This document shows, piece after piece, positions 35,431-45,016 of a DNA stretch of 64,000 nucleotides. Position 1 is the stretch's first letter, and each line of letters starts with the position of its first letter. The notes below the pieces were generated by a model that was given only the letters and a program-made list of their open reading frames with translations, did not search any database and was not told where the DNA came from. This DNA is from Eubacteriaceae bacterium (GTDB lineage Bacteria > Bacillota > Clostridia > Lachnospirales > Lachnospiraceae). Location of the stretch: positions 248,001 through 312,000 of the forward strand of contig CABJBF010000002.1 in assembly GCA_902363805.1 (NCBI GenBank). The letters run 5' to 3'. A program made the translations under genes and the position numbers.

Positions 35431-35560
35431 TGGAAGTCGTGTAAGTGTACAGTTGTTATCAGAAATAGGAAAAGAACAGTTTTACGTAAAACAAGGATTT
35501 AAAATTGTACCACATGAGTATTGTGGTCCGGCACTAAGAAAAATAATATACAAAAAATAG
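35423..35560 (+). pseudogene. C-terminal scrap of a GNAT acetyltransferase
   Basis: A 45-codon frame overlapping the previous stop reads EIGKEQFYVKQGFKIVPHEY and then CGPALRKII, which matches the end of small GNAT acetyltransferases. The acetyl-CoA binding core is missing. It could be translated by coupling but is not a working enzyme. Confidence 0.6.
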
Positions 35561-35583
35561 TTTTATAAGGAGAAGAGAGCGAT

Positions 35584-36045
35584 ATGTGTTTAATATGTGA
35601 CAGAATAGAAATGATAAAAAATGGGGATAATCCTTATTTTGTAAAAGAATTGAAAACAGGGTATGTTGTAATTGGAGATAATCAGCATTTTTATGGTTAC
35701 ACTTTATTTTTATATAAAAATCATGATAAGACAGAATTATTTCAATTAGACATGGCTGAAAGGAAAGTGTTTTTAGAAGAAATGTCAATAGTGGCTGAAG
35801 CGGTATCAAAGGCTTTTGGACCTGAAAAAATGAATTATGAATTGCTGGGAATGGGTGATGCGCATCTTCATTGGCATTTATATCCACGAAGAATAGGTGA
35901 TATAGAAAATTATGGAAACAATGGTGCAGGACCGGTTTGGTGGTATCCAATGGAAAAGATGTATAGTGATGACAACAGACCATCAGAAGAAGAACTGGAA
36001 ATCATGAAAGAAAAATTGTTAGTGGAATTGAATAAGCTTATATAA
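35584..36045 (+). CDS. HIT family protein
   Basis: AAGGAGAAGAG precedes the ATG. The 153-residue protein starts CLICDRIEMIKNG, a partial zinc-type HIT start, and carries the histidine triad MGDAHLHWHLYPRR near residue 96. HIT proteins hydrolyse or transfer nucleotidyl groups (for example on AppppA or adenylated substrates). It has no obvious functional partner here. A terminator follows at about 36097-36134. Confidence 0.85.
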   Translation: MCLICDRIEMIKNGDNPYFVKELKTGYVVIGDNQHFYGYTLFLYKNHDKTELFQLDMAERKVFLEEMSIVAEAVSKAFGPEKMNYELLGMGDAHLHWHLYPRRIGDIENYGNNGAGPVWWYPMEKMYSDDNRPSEEELEIMKEKLLVELNKLI

Positions 36046-36096
36046 CACTTTAAATTCAATGAACAGTTGTATTTGATAAATATTCAGTTAATATAG

Positions 36097-36134
36097 AAAA
36101 TAGATGTTACAATTTTGTCACATCTGTTTTTTTA
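36097..36134 (+). terminator. Terminator after the HIT gene
   Basis: AATAGATGT-TAC pairs imperfectly with GT-CACATCTGTT, followed by seven Ts. It is closely related in sequence to the terminator at 40132-40165. Confidence 0.6.
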
Positions 36135-36173
36135 TAATCTAATTAAATTACAATTACATAAGTTCGGGAGCCT

Positions 36174-36374
36174 TTGGTTGTATATCAGGCAATGCGAACA
36201 ACCATTATAACAGTGCTTGAGAACAATGTTCAAAGAATTGTGATACCTGCGTTTGGTGGGTGCTGTGGAACTATGAAGTATCAAGAATTATTTAAAATGA
36301 TGTATCAAGAATTATGTAAAATGATGTATGAAGGGTACAAGCAGACAATGAATCTACCTTCAAAATTGAATTGA
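36174..36374 (+). pseudogene. C-terminal fragment of a macro-domain protein
   Basis: The frame reads VVYQAMRTTIITVLENNVQR followed by IVIPAFGGCCGTMKY, the last third of a macro (ADP-ribose-binding) domain. The N-terminal ADP-ribose loops are missing. A 24-bp unit around 36278-36325 is tandemly duplicated (YQELFKMM then YQELCKMM), a sign of decay. Confidence 0.6.
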
Positions 36375-36424
36375 GAATATGCTACAAGATAGGAACCGGA
36401 AATAAGCGAAAAGAGGAAATACAT

Positions 36425-37240
36425 ATGTGTAAAAACAATTATTGGGAGTGTGGAGTTCTAAATGAAAAGGTTAAAGAAAAAATACATAAATGTGAAAAAA
36501 TTGAAGAACTTTTTGATTTTTGGAGAGAGATTCAGGCTGGGGATAGTGAATATAAAGAAGCAACAATTGATTTGAGAAAGACTTCTGAAAAAATTTATAA
36601 ATATATTTCAATAGATTCTTTTACGCCAGATGGCATTATATGTAAAGAAAAATGGGATGAGGCAGAGAAAAAAGTTCTATATATTATGGAAGAAGCAAAT
36701 GGATACGCATTTTCAATGAAGAGACCGGAAAAAGTTGATTATAATTTAAATCCACCTAAAGAACCTATTAAAATCGATTTTGAAAATGGTAAAGAAGAAT
36801 TTTGGTTTCAAGAAGTTGTTAATGGAAATAAAAGCAGAAGAAAAATATATCCTAAATTAAATAGAATACAAGAAAAAATAACTGGAAAAGAAAACAACTT
36901 GTCGAGTGCTGCATATATGAACCTTAATAAAAGAGGTGGGTTTAAGGACTTGCGTCCTTCGGGAATACGAGATAATTTTAATGATTATGTAAACAGATAT
37001 TTAGACTTCATATTAAAAGAAATTGAAATAATAAACCCAGATTATATTGTTGGTTTTAAGATGCAACATATAGATGAATTATTAATAACAGAATTGAAAA
37101 AAAGAGGATTTAATAGAATTGTGAATTACATATATCATCCGTCGGCACGAATGTGTAATGAAAAATTTTATGAAAATGTTGAAGCTAAATATGATGAACC
37201 TCTTGAGGAACTGCTGAAACAATTAGCAAATGATAATTAA
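36425..37240 (+). CDS. Unknown protein with uracil-DNA-glycosylase-like features
   Basis: I start at the ATG at 36425, after AAGAGGAAA; the frame is open further upstream. The 271-residue protein has a strand KKVLYIMEEANG, then SSAAYMNLNKRGG, IINPDYIVGFKM and finally YHPSARM. The order of strand motif, Asn-rich loop and HPS-type loop recalls the uracil-DNA glycosylase superfamily, but catalytic residues cannot be assigned. It lies alone among fragments in island segment A. Confidence 0.4.
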   Translation: MCKNNYWECGVLNEKVKEKIHKCEKIEELFDFWREIQAGDSEYKEATIDLRKTSEKIYKYISIDSFTPDGIICKEKWDEAEKKVLYIMEEANGYAFSMKRPEKVDYNLNPPKEPIKIDFENGKEEFWFQEVVNGNKSRRKIYPKLNRIQEKITGKENNLSSAAYMNLNKRGGFKDLRPSGIRDNFNDYVNRYLDFILKEIEIINPDYIVGFKMQHIDELLITELKKRGFNRIVNYIYHPSARMCNEKFYENVEAKYDEPLEELLKQLANDN

Positions 37241-37338
37241 AATTAAGGGAACAGAAAAAATATACAAAATCATATAGGCAAATTAAAGGTTTTCTAGTTG
37301 GACTAAAAGGAAAACAAGATTAAAGATTATAATTCATT

Positions 37339-37467
37339 TTTAAGCCAGCAAAAAATGAAGATTTTTATGTTAATCCTAATATATGTGATGATGAACTAAA
37401 GAATTGGGCAATAGATAAATTTAATTTGAGTAAGTATAATGAAATAAAAAAATGGATTAAAACCTGA
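37339..37467 (+). pseudogene. Fragment of unknown gene (about 42 codons)
   Basis: A start-less frame (FKPAKNEDFYVNPNICDDEL ... KKWIKT) ends at TGA 37465-37467. Its composition is protein-like. It fills most of the 270-bp gap before the WYL regulator. Confidence 0.3.
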
Positions 37468-37512
37468 CAATTCAGAACATTATATATGTTACTTAGATAG
37501 ATAGGAGTTTAT

Positions 37513-38553
37513 ATGAATTACACTATACCACCGAAAAAGATGGTACTAATTAATATTTTGGACATTTTAAAACGCTATAGCGATGAGAATCATAAACTTA
37601 GTCAAAAACAGATAGCGGATATACTTAAGAATGAGTATAACACCACTGTAGAACGCAAAACAATTAAAAGAAACATACAGACTTTAATTGATTTTGGTTA
37701 TGATATTGAATATACAGAAACAATGCGTTGTATTAGAAATAAGAATGGAGAAAAAGAGGAAAGTTCTGTTTCCTCTGACTTTTATTTGGTCCGTGAGTTT
37801 ACGGATAGTGAGTTGAGACTTCTCATAGACAGTTTGATGTTTAACAGATATTTGCCAATAAACCAATGCAAAGAAATGATAAACAAAATCGAAGGATTGT
37901 CGAATGAATATTTTAAATCACGTGTGGGACATGTTACAAATTTGTCAGATTATATGCCAAGAAACAATCAGGTATTTTATACATTAGAAATACTGGATGA
38001 GGCAATTAGTAAAAACAAGCAGGTGTCGTTAGTATATAACAGTTATGGAACGGATAAGAAGTTGCATCCGAGAAAAGATGAACCTTATATCATTAATCCA
38101 TATCAGATGGTTGCAGTAAATGACAAATATTATTTAATTTGTAATGTAGATAAATATGATAACGTAGCAAATTTTCGCTTAGATCGTATAACTGAAATAA
38201 AGATATTAAACAGTAAGGTGAAACCAAAGAAACAGGTGAGAGGGTTAGAAAATGGATTGAATCTTCCGAAGCATATGGCAGAGCATATTTATATGTTTAG
38301 TGGTGACAGTGTGAGAGTTTTGTTTAGAGTGAAAAAGTATCTGTTGAGTGAAATCTTTGATTGGTTTGGGAAAGATATTACATTTTCTGATGAAAATGAA
38401 GAAGAAGTCACGTGTTCTGTATATGTTAATGAGATGGCTATGCGTAAGTGGGCACTACAGTATGCATTGCATGTTAGGGTGCTTAGTCCAAGGAGCATGG
38501 TGGAGAGTGTAAAGGAAGATTTGAAAAAAGCGATGGAAAATTACGGAGAATAA
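37513..38553 (+). CDS. WYL-domain transcriptional regulator
   Basis: The 346-residue protein has an N-terminal winged HTH (about 15-70, LSQKQIADILKNEYNTTVER) and a WYL domain (about 165-240, with INPYQMVAVNDKYYLICNVD and FRLDRITEI), then a C-terminal WCX-like region. WYL proteins sense nucleic acids or nucleotides and often control phage-defence or DNA-damage genes. TAGGAG precedes the ATG. It may regulate other island cargo; no nearby operator was identified. Confidence 0.85.
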   Translation: MNYTIPPKKMVLINILDILKRYSDENHKLSQKQIADILKNEYNTTVERKTIKRNIQTLIDFGYDIEYTETMRCIRNKNGEKEESSVSSDFYLVREFTDSELRLLIDSLMFNRYLPINQCKEMINKIEGLSNEYFKSRVGHVTNLSDYMPRNNQVFYTLEILDEAISKNKQVSLVYNSYGTDKKLHPRKDEPYIINPYQMVAVNDKYYLICNVDKYDNVANFRLDRITEIKILNSKVKPKKQVRGLENGLNLPKHMAEHIYMFSGDSVRVLFRVKKYLLSEIFDWFGKDITFSDENEEEVTCSVYVNEMAMRKWALQYALHVRVLSPRSMVESVKEDLKKAMENYGE

Positions 38554-38611
38554 TAATATTCTAATAAATATTTGAAGTTAATTGTAAAGGAAGAGAAAGG
38601 AAAGCCTAATT

Positions 38612-38981
38612 ATGATTAATGAATTATTTGAAATTGCTAATTTTAGAAAAGATAGATCAAAATTACAAGTTAATTTATGGTTAGATTCATTAGATAATTC
38701 AAGAAATGTTAGACATAATAGTGCTAGAGTTAAAATCCAAAATAATAAAAGTAATAACTTTACTGGAAGAAAAGATTTGATTCCAGTAAGTATTTCATAA
38801 TCCTAAAGTATTGTTAAAAGATTATAAGGATAAAATAAAGATATCTGAAAAGGATTTGAATAAAATGTTAGAATTTATAGCTGAAAATTATTTTATACTT
38901 ATGAAGCATTGGAATAAAGAGATAGATGATTTTGAAGTATTAAATGAATTGAATTCTAAAGTTAATGGAAAATATATTTAA
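38612..38981 (+). pseudogene. Frameshifted small gene (unknown family)
   Basis: A frame from an ATG at 38612 (GGAAAG ahead; MINELFEIANFRKDRSKLQV...) ends at 38800 after GRKDLIPVSIS. A second frame continues at once with HNPKVLLKDYKDKIKISEKD and runs to TAA at 38979-38981. One extra T near 38795 explains the break. Restored, the protein would have about 123 residues. The break could be a real mutation or a sequencing error; no slippery heptamer is present. Confidence 0.55.
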
Positions 38982-39024
38982 TAATTCAGATGCGAGCATA
39001 ATATTAGAAAATATTCTTTGAAAA

Positions 39025-39054
39025 GTGTGGGATAATTTTAGCCCATGCTTTTTT
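39025..39054 (+). terminator. Terminator upstream of the 39086 gene
   Basis: GTGTGGG (39025-39031) pairs with CCCATGC (39042-39048, with G-T pairs), followed by six Ts. Confidence 0.6.
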
Positions 39055-39085
39055 GTATGCTTAAAATATAGAGAGGAGAACATAT

Positions 39086-40030
39086 ATGGATTTTGAGTTG
39101 GATAGTATTTTTCACAAATATGATGAAAACAGCACAGAAGCAGTAATATCAGAAATTCAGTCAACGTTTTTTTCAACAAAAAGAGTTTGTAATTTAGAGA
39201 GCGAAGATAACTTTGAAAAGTACGAAGTAGGAGTATATATTAGAGATCTAGAGGATGAAAAAGTAATTAGTGAATTTATTACAGATGAAACAGTTTTTGA
39301 AATAAGCATGGACGACATATATATATGTGATAAAAGAGCCGTATTTGTTACATATAAAGTTTATAAAAAGTTGCCGATAAAAAATAACAGGAAAATTCCG
39401 TCAGGAGAACCGGTGATGAATGACTACGAGTTGCCATACACGGCAATTGTGGTAGTGGATGCAGCAGACACGGAAACATTGGCATATGGATGTATTAATG
39501 GTAAGACATATAAAAATATAAGAAAAAATTTAAAATATGGATTGGATTTCATTGGCATTGAAAAAGAAAATGCAGAACGAATACTTAAGAATATGAATAG
39601 TTTAGAATACAAAGGAGCATTAGGGCGTGGAAAATATGTTGGAGCATTAATTATAAATGATATTACAGATGATTTTTATGATAGAGATTTACCTATAGCT
39701 CAAAGGTTTCACAATCTTTGTATTATTGGTTGTTGTGAAAAATTAAGATTAGAAGATTTAGAATGTATCCATGTGGTAAAAGAAGAAATATTGCATATTG
39801 TTATTGAGGAAAGTATACAATCAGTGGGATATTTGGAATTTGTTGCTGAAGATGGAAGGGTGTTTGATAATATAAGTGATGTTCTGAAATATGCAAAAAC
39901 AAAAAAGTGGACAGATGAGCATTATATTATTGAGAAAATTAATTTGGATACCGAAGAAACAAGATATCGCTTTTGGTATAACAGAAAACTGCAACTGGTA
40001 GGATATGAAATAGTAGAAATGGGAATATGA
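39086..40030 (+). CDS. Unknown island protein (314 aa)
   Basis: AGAGGAG precedes the ATG. The acidic cytosolic protein (MDFELDSIFHKYDENSTEAV...) has mixed alpha/beta character and no signal peptide, membrane segment or motif that I recognise. Segments such as YGLDFIGIEKENAERI and GRGKYVGALIINDI look well structured. It is followed by a terminator and is not in an operon with the LRR/helicase genes. Confidence 0.6.
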   Translation: MDFELDSIFHKYDENSTEAVISEIQSTFFSTKRVCNLESEDNFEKYEVGVYIRDLEDEKVISEFITDETVFEISMDDIYICDKRAVFVTYKVYKKLPIKNNRKIPSGEPVMNDYELPYTAIVVVDAADTETLAYGCINGKTYKNIRKNLKYGLDFIGIEKENAERILKNMNSLEYKGALGRGKYVGALIINDITDDFYDRDLPIAQRFHNLCIIGCCEKLRLEDLECIHVVKEEILHIVIEESIQSVGYLEFVAEDGRVFDNISDVLKYAKTKKWTDEHYIIEKINLDTEETRYRFWYNRKLQLVGYEIVEMGI

Positions 40031-40131
40031 AATGATTCGTATAACACAGCCGATTATGAAAGCGGTTGGGTGCTTTTTTAACAATTAAATAATTGAAATT
40101 TTGATGAGAGTATCTTATGGCGAACAATAAA

Positions 40132-40165
40132 AAAACAGATGTGACATTTTTGTCGCATCTGTTTT
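40132..40165 (+). terminator. Terminator after the 39086 gene
   Basis: A 14-bp stem, AAAACAGATGTGAC/GTCGCATCTGTTTT with one G-T pair and a six-base loop. Confidence 0.75.
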
Positions 40166-40229
40166 CCTATACTTTAATTACAAATATATTAGCTTAATAT
40201 AAAAGAAAATAAATTAAAGGAGCATTCTA

Positions 40230-40589
40230 ATGAAAAATACCGATTTAAATATTGGACCATATTTCTGGATAAATAATAAACTGATTTTCAATAAATGTAG
40301 CCTTAGTGAAGGAAGGAAGCAATTCGATAAGATTGATAACTCTTATGCCCATGAAAAATTATACGATGATTATTTTAAAGTAGGCGATTATATTGATTAT
40401 CCAAGAGGACGAGTTGTGTGGGATATGACAAAAAATGAGGCTGTTATTTACATTGATCGTTGCATAAATAAACATGATATTTTAACCAAAATAATTGAAG
40501 TATTTAATTTGAGAAAATATAGAGTGGAATATGATGAACATTATCGTTGTAAAAATTGTATGGATTGGAGTGTTGAAGATGAGTTTTAA
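40230..40589 (+). CDS. Unknown protein preceding the LRR gene (119 aa)
   Basis: AAAGGAG precedes the ATG. The product (MKNTDLNIGPYFWINNKLIF ... ) is rich in Tyr, Asp and Lys and ends with a CKNCMDW cysteine pair. The style resembles small polymorphic-toxin immunity or phage-like DUF proteins, but no family is assigned. Its stop lies 8 bp inside the LRR gene, so the two are translationally coupled and probably work together. Confidence 0.5.
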   Translation: MKNTDLNIGPYFWINNKLIFNKCSLSEGRKQFDKIDNSYAHEKLYDDYFKVGDYIDYPRGRVVWDMTKNEAVIYIDRCINKHDILTKIIEVFNLRKYRVEYDEHYRCKNCMDWSVEDEF

Positions 40590-41688
40590 GTTTGGAAAAG
40601 TTTTATTAGAATATATTGGAGATGAAAAAAGAATAGTTATTCCGGAGGGAGTTGAATTTGTATCATCTTATGCATTTGTGAATAATAAGAGTATTGAAGA
40701 AGTGATTATGCCATCTACTTTAAAAAGGATTGGTGATGAGGCATTTAGCGAGTGCAGCAATTTAAAAGTTGTGCAGTTCAATGAGGGCTTGAAAGAAATA
40801 GGAGATTTTGCTTTTAGTGAATGCGAGAGTTTAAAGAAACTAATATTTCCAGAAAGTATTAATTTTATTGGAAAAAATTGCTTTGAGTATTGCATAAATT
40901 TAGAAACAGTAGTTTTCAAAAACAATTCTAATGAGGAAGAGGAAAATCTTAGCCTAGGTGATTATGTATTTAGTAACTGTGAGAGTTTAAATAAAGTAAA
41001 AATAGAAAAAAATGTGGAAGATATAGGAAATAGTGTTTTTATGAGTTGCTCAAGTATTAGGAATATCCAGTTTCCTAAAGGAATATATAAGGTTCCTGCA
41101 GATACATTTAGGGGGTGCAGTAGACTTGATAGTGTGGAACTGCCAGATGATATTACAAGTATCGGAGATTGGGCATTTTGGGGATGTAAGTCCCTTCATA
41201 GAATTAATTTTCCAAGGCTTAAGCATCAAGAATATAACGAAGAATGTGAATGCGTTAATTTGCCACTTGAATTAGAAATAATAGGACATCATGCATTTGG
41301 TAATAGTGGTGTTGAAGTAGTTGTAATTCCAGAAAAAACATTTTTGATTTATAACGACACATTTGATGGGTGTGGTTGTTTGCAAAAAGTATTAAGAAGA
41401 AGTGGTGATAAACTAAAACAAGGATGGATTTACAATTTTGCTTATAGAGAAGAACTTGAAAAGTATTTAAATAAAATAGGATTAGATAAGCACGATGCTT
41501 TTGAAATATCTGAATTTATTAGAAAAGGTAAAGCTCACTCAGAAAGATGTAAAGATAAGTGGAACAAAATAAAAAATATATTAGAAAAAAAAGAAGCAAC
41601 TCCACATTTCATTAAGTATTGTGAAAGTGTTAAATATTTACCATCCATAACTAAAATATTTGGAGAAAGTATGGGAGATTACAAATAA
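40579..41688 (+). CDS. BspA-type leucine-rich repeat protein, cytosolic
   Basis: I start at the ATG at 40579 (MSFKFGKVLLEYIG), overlapping the previous stop. The 369-residue protein contains eight or so LRR_5 repeats of 23-25 residues (for example LKRIGDEAFSECSNLKVVQF and LKEIGDFAFSECESLKKLIF) over residues 25-270, then a helical tail. BspA-type LRRs are usually secreted, yet there is no signal peptide here, so an intracellular binding role is likely. It ends about 106 bp before a UvrD-like helicase and is coupled to a small unknown gene, suggesting a three-gene unit. Confidence 0.75.
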   Translation: MSFKFGKVLLEYIGDEKRIVIPEGVEFVSSYAFVNNKSIEEVIMPSTLKRIGDEAFSECSNLKVVQFNEGLKEIGDFAFSECESLKKLIFPESINFIGKNCFEYCINLETVVFKNNSNEEEENLSLGDYVFSNCESLNKVKIEKNVEDIGNSVFMSCSSIRNIQFPKGIYKVPADTFRGCSRLDSVELPDDITSIGDWAFWGCKSLHRINFPRLKHQEYNEECECVNLPLELEIIGHHAFGNSGVEVVVIPEKTFLIYNDTFDGCGCLQKVLRRSGDKLKQGWIYNFAYREELEKYLNKIGLDKHDAFEISEFIRKGKAHSERCKDKWNKIKNILEKKEATPHFIKYCESVKYLPSITKIFGESMGDYK

Positions 41689-41794
41689 AAATATTCATGT
41701 TTTAAATAGTCTTAAGGAATTTAAGTTTGCAGATGAAGCAACTGGTTATGTTGAGAATACACGTTTTATACTTTTACCAAGGAGGAGTATTATA

Positions 41795-44611
41795 ATGAAA
41801 TTAGTAAGCAAATTAAACGATAAACAAAGAGAAGCTGTGTTAGCAACTGAGGGGTATGTTAGAGTTATAGCAGGTGCAGGAAGTGGAAAAACAAAGCTAT
41901 TAGTTAGTAGATATGCATATTTAGTTAAAGATTATGGTATAGATTCAGCAAGTATATTATGCGTTACATTTACGAATAAAGCAGCTGCAGAAATGAAGAA
42001 ACGTATTAGAAATTTGATAGGTGAAGAGTATGATACAACGTTAATCTGCACATACCATGGATTTTGTAATCGATTAATTAGGGAAAATTCTGAAAAGTTA
42101 TTTTTTAATAAGCAGTTTCAAATTATGGATGGACATCATCAGAAAGCAATTCTTGCCGAAATATATAAAAAGTATGAATTAAAATTAGATTATGCTAGTT
42201 TTGAGGCTATTATGAAAAAAATAGTCAGATTTAAAAGAAGTAATGAATATGTGCCTAAAATATGCAATCCGGAAACATGCCAAATATTAGAAAAAATTGA
42301 AAATCAGGATGATCAAATTATAGAAGACTTCTTACAACGTCAGAAGGCGACATATACATTAGATTTTACAGACCTTATCTGTTTTGCAATATATATGCTT
42401 AATAATTTTAGTGATGTAAAGGAAAAATGGCAAGAGAGATTAAATTATATTATGGTTGATGAGTTTCAGGATAGTTCTCCAATTGAGGTTGAACTAATTG
42501 ATATTTTGTCTGCGTCTTTTAAAAATTTAATGATTGTAGGAGATCCTGATCAAAATATATACGAGTGGAGAGGATCAGATGTAAAACTTCTTGTTGACTT
42601 TGACAAAAATCATGAACCAACAAATACTATTTATTTAAATCAGAATTATCGTTCCACTCCAGAAATATTAAATTGTGCAAATGCTTTAATTGAAAATAAT
42701 AAAATGCGTTTGAAAAAGGACTTATTTACAAAAAATGCTGTGGGTGATAAAGTGTATCATTTTCATTCAAAAAATGATTACGATGAGATGGACACAATAA
42801 TTAGAATAATAAAGGAGAATGTCTTAAATAAAGGGTATAGCTATTCTGATTGTGCAATTCTATATAGATCTAATTTTTTGTCCCGAATAGCAGAAAAAAA
42901 GCTTCTTGAAAAAAACGTGCAATATGAAATATATGGTGGAGTTAAGTTTTATCAGAGAATGGAAATATTAGATATATTAGCTTACCTAAAACTAATAGAA
43001 TACGATGACGATGTGGCTTTTAGGAGGATAGTTAATAAGCCAAGACGTAAATTTGGAAGAACTAAAATGAACTATATTAGCGAGCTAAAGGAAAAAAATA
43101 ATGTAAGTTTATTTGATTGTTTGGAATCAAATTTAGATTCTAATATTATTGCTAATAGTAATGCGAAAGAATTTGTTACATTTATAAAAAATATACGTCA
43201 AAAAAAGGAAAAGATGTCTATTGCTGAAATTGTTAATGAAGTATCAGAAAAATCTGGATATGAAAAGTATATTAGAGAACTTGGCGATGAAGAACGTCTT
43301 GATAACTTGGCGGAGTTTAAAAGAATTGCAAATGAATTTGAAAAAGATTTTGGCGAAAAGCTTACATTAGCAGAATTTTTACAGCAGATTTCACTACAGT
43401 CAAATGAAGATATAAATGAGAAAAAGGATTCAGTTAAACTTATGACGATTCATGCTTCAAAAGGATTGGAGTTTCCAATTGTGTTTTTAATTGGATTAAA
43501 TGAAGGCATATTTCCATCATCAAAAACAATTGAGGAAAGGAAAGAACTAGGACTAGAGGAAGAGCGAAGATTATGTTATGTTGCTATTACTAGGGCTAAA
43601 AAGCAATTGTATTTGATGGACTCAGAGGGCTTTTCTATAAATGGTAATAAAAAGGTATGTTCAAGATTTCTTTTTGAAATAGGTGAAGAATATTATGAGA
43701 GAATAGGTAAAATATCCGATGATGTATTACTGGAAAGCAAGAAGATAATCAACAAAAATTTGACTATAGAAAATATGGAAGTTAAATCTGATAAGAAAAT
43801 AGGAACCGCTGTAGAACATCACATTTTTGGTAGAGGAATAATAACTTCTATTAATGAGAAAAACGGAAATTATGGCATTAAATTTGATAAATTGGAAAGA
43901 GTTAGAAATATATCGAAAGAATATTTTGGAAAAGAGTATGAAAACAGAATAGAAAATATTAATTTTGCAAGTGAGGCAATGTCGAATAATAAGATATTAG
44001 AAAAAGAAAGTTTTGAGCAGAAAACGATATCTAATTCTTATCAAAGCATTAAATCATCTTCATCTAACAGTATAAATACCACTAATAATATTCCTGACAA
44101 TAAAGAAAAAAATAAAAGCGTTTTAATGGCTGGACACGGAAATTTATGGAAAGATTCTATAGTTCCCAAAAGTGGATGGAGTTGTGTGGGTGTTGAAGAT
44201 TTAGAAAGTCCTTCTCATATATGTGAAATGTGTGGTCATCATAATATAAGATATGCGCATCATATGGTTCATCCGAATTATAGACCGTTGATTTGTGGTT
44301 GCGTCTGTGCTGGAAGAATGGAAGGAAATATTGAACGAGCAAAGTCAAGAGAAGCAGAATTGAAGAAAAAGAACAGAAGATTGAATGCACATAGCAGAAA
44401 TTCTAATAACTTGCCTGATTCTAGTTATAAAACGACGAGAAAAGAAGAAAATGAGTATTCTTATATAAATGGTATTAGAGTAGGAATACATCAAAATGGC
44501 TATGGGATTTGGAAGTATTCGTTAAATGGTGAACTATGTTTGCAAAATTATCAAAGCAAGGAAAATGCGATAATAGGAGCATTGGAAGCTATGATGGAAA
44601 TAAAAGAATAA
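41795..44611 (+). CDS. UvrD/PcrA-like SF1 helicase with C-terminal zinc module
   Basis: AAGGAGGAG precedes the ATG at 41795; the frame is open back to 41660. The 938-residue protein has the SF1A motifs in order: AGAGSGKT (Walker A), MVDEFQDSSP, GDPDQNIYEWRGSD, NYRSTPEIL, TIHASKGLEFP and VAITRAKKQLYL. After about residue 680 it departs from PcrA: a KIGTAVEHHIFGRG Tudor-like stretch, a low-complexity linker, a Cys/His cluster (CEMCGHHNIRYAHH ... CGCVC) and a final domain, YINGIRVGIHQNGYGIW. Host PcrA lacks the zinc module. Neighbourhood suggests a defence or island-maintenance role. Confidence 0.82.
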   Translation: MKLVSKLNDKQREAVLATEGYVRVIAGAGSGKTKLLVSRYAYLVKDYGIDSASILCVTFTNKAAAEMKKRIRNLIGEEYDTTLICTYHGFCNRLIRENSEKLFFNKQFQIMDGHHQKAILAEIYKKYELKLDYASFEAIMKKIVRFKRSNEYVPKICNPETCQILEKIENQDDQIIEDFLQRQKATYTLDFTDLICFAIYMLNNFSDVKEKWQERLNYIMVDEFQDSSPIEVELIDILSASFKNLMIVGDPDQNIYEWRGSDVKLLVDFDKNHEPTNTIYLNQNYRSTPEILNCANALIENNKMRLKKDLFTKNAVGDKVYHFHSKNDYDEMDTIIRIIKENVLNKGYSYSDCAILYRSNFLSRIAEKKLLEKNVQYEIYGGVKFYQRMEILDILAYLKLIEYDDDVAFRRIVNKPRRKFGRTKMNYISELKEKNNVSLFDCLESNLDSNIIANSNAKEFVTFIKNIRQKKEKMSIAEIVNEVSEKSGYEKYIRELGDEERLDNLAEFKRIANEFEKDFGEKLTLAEFLQQISLQSNEDINEKKDSVKLMTIHASKGLEFPIVFLIGLNEGIFPSSKTIEERKELGLEEERRLCYVAITRAKKQLYLMDSEGFSINGNKKVCSRFLFEIGEEYYERIGKISDDVLLESKKIINKNLTIENMEVKSDKKIGTAVEHHIFGRGIITSINEKNGNYGIKFDKLERVRNISKEYFGKEYENRIENINFASEAMSNNKILEKESFEQKTISNSYQSIKSSSSNSINTTNNIPDNKEKNKSVLMAGHGNLWKDSIVPKSGWSCVGVEDLESPSHICEMCGHHNIRYAHHMVHPNYRPLICGCVCAGRMEGNIERAKSREAELKKKNRRLNAHSRNSNNLPDSSYKTTRKEENEYSYINGIRVGIHQNGYGIWKYSLNGELCLQNYQSKENAIIGALEAMMEIKE

Positions 44612-44612
44612 T

Positions 44613-44741
44613 TTTGACGTACCAGTGATAGGTCTTACAGCAATTCCTAAGAATGTGATTGTTGAGTATATTGTACATAACGGAATGATGAAGAATCGAA
44701 AGAAGAGCAGGAGCATGATTTGTTGCTTGTTGATGATTTAG
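44613..44741 (+). pseudogene. hsdR scrap with internal deletion
   Basis: The frame reads FDVPVIGLTAIPKN, a helicase motif of HsdR, and passes straight into VIVEYIVHNGMMKN, a C-terminal motif hundreds of residues further on in HsdR (compare IVEYIVHNGMLKD at 31154-32269). A large deletion removed the middle. It lies at the right end of island segment A. Confidence 0.6.
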
Positions 44742-45016
44742 GAAAATAAGGAAAAAAGTAACTGTAAGAAAGTAATGTGATGAAGTAAATCTTTAAACAT
44801 ATGAGTGAGAAGTATGTTATACTAACAATACATCACATTAACGTTGACTTCAAAAAAATTAGAGAAACTTTATAATTAAATCGGTCTAAATTTGGTTCAA
44901 ATTTGGCCCAAAAGACGAAAAAGATACAAGAAGAAATAAAAACTTATAAAGTCAGCCCCCTTCAAAAAGCCTTTAAATAAAGGGTTTTCTAAGAAGATTT
45001 AAGGAGAAACAAAACA

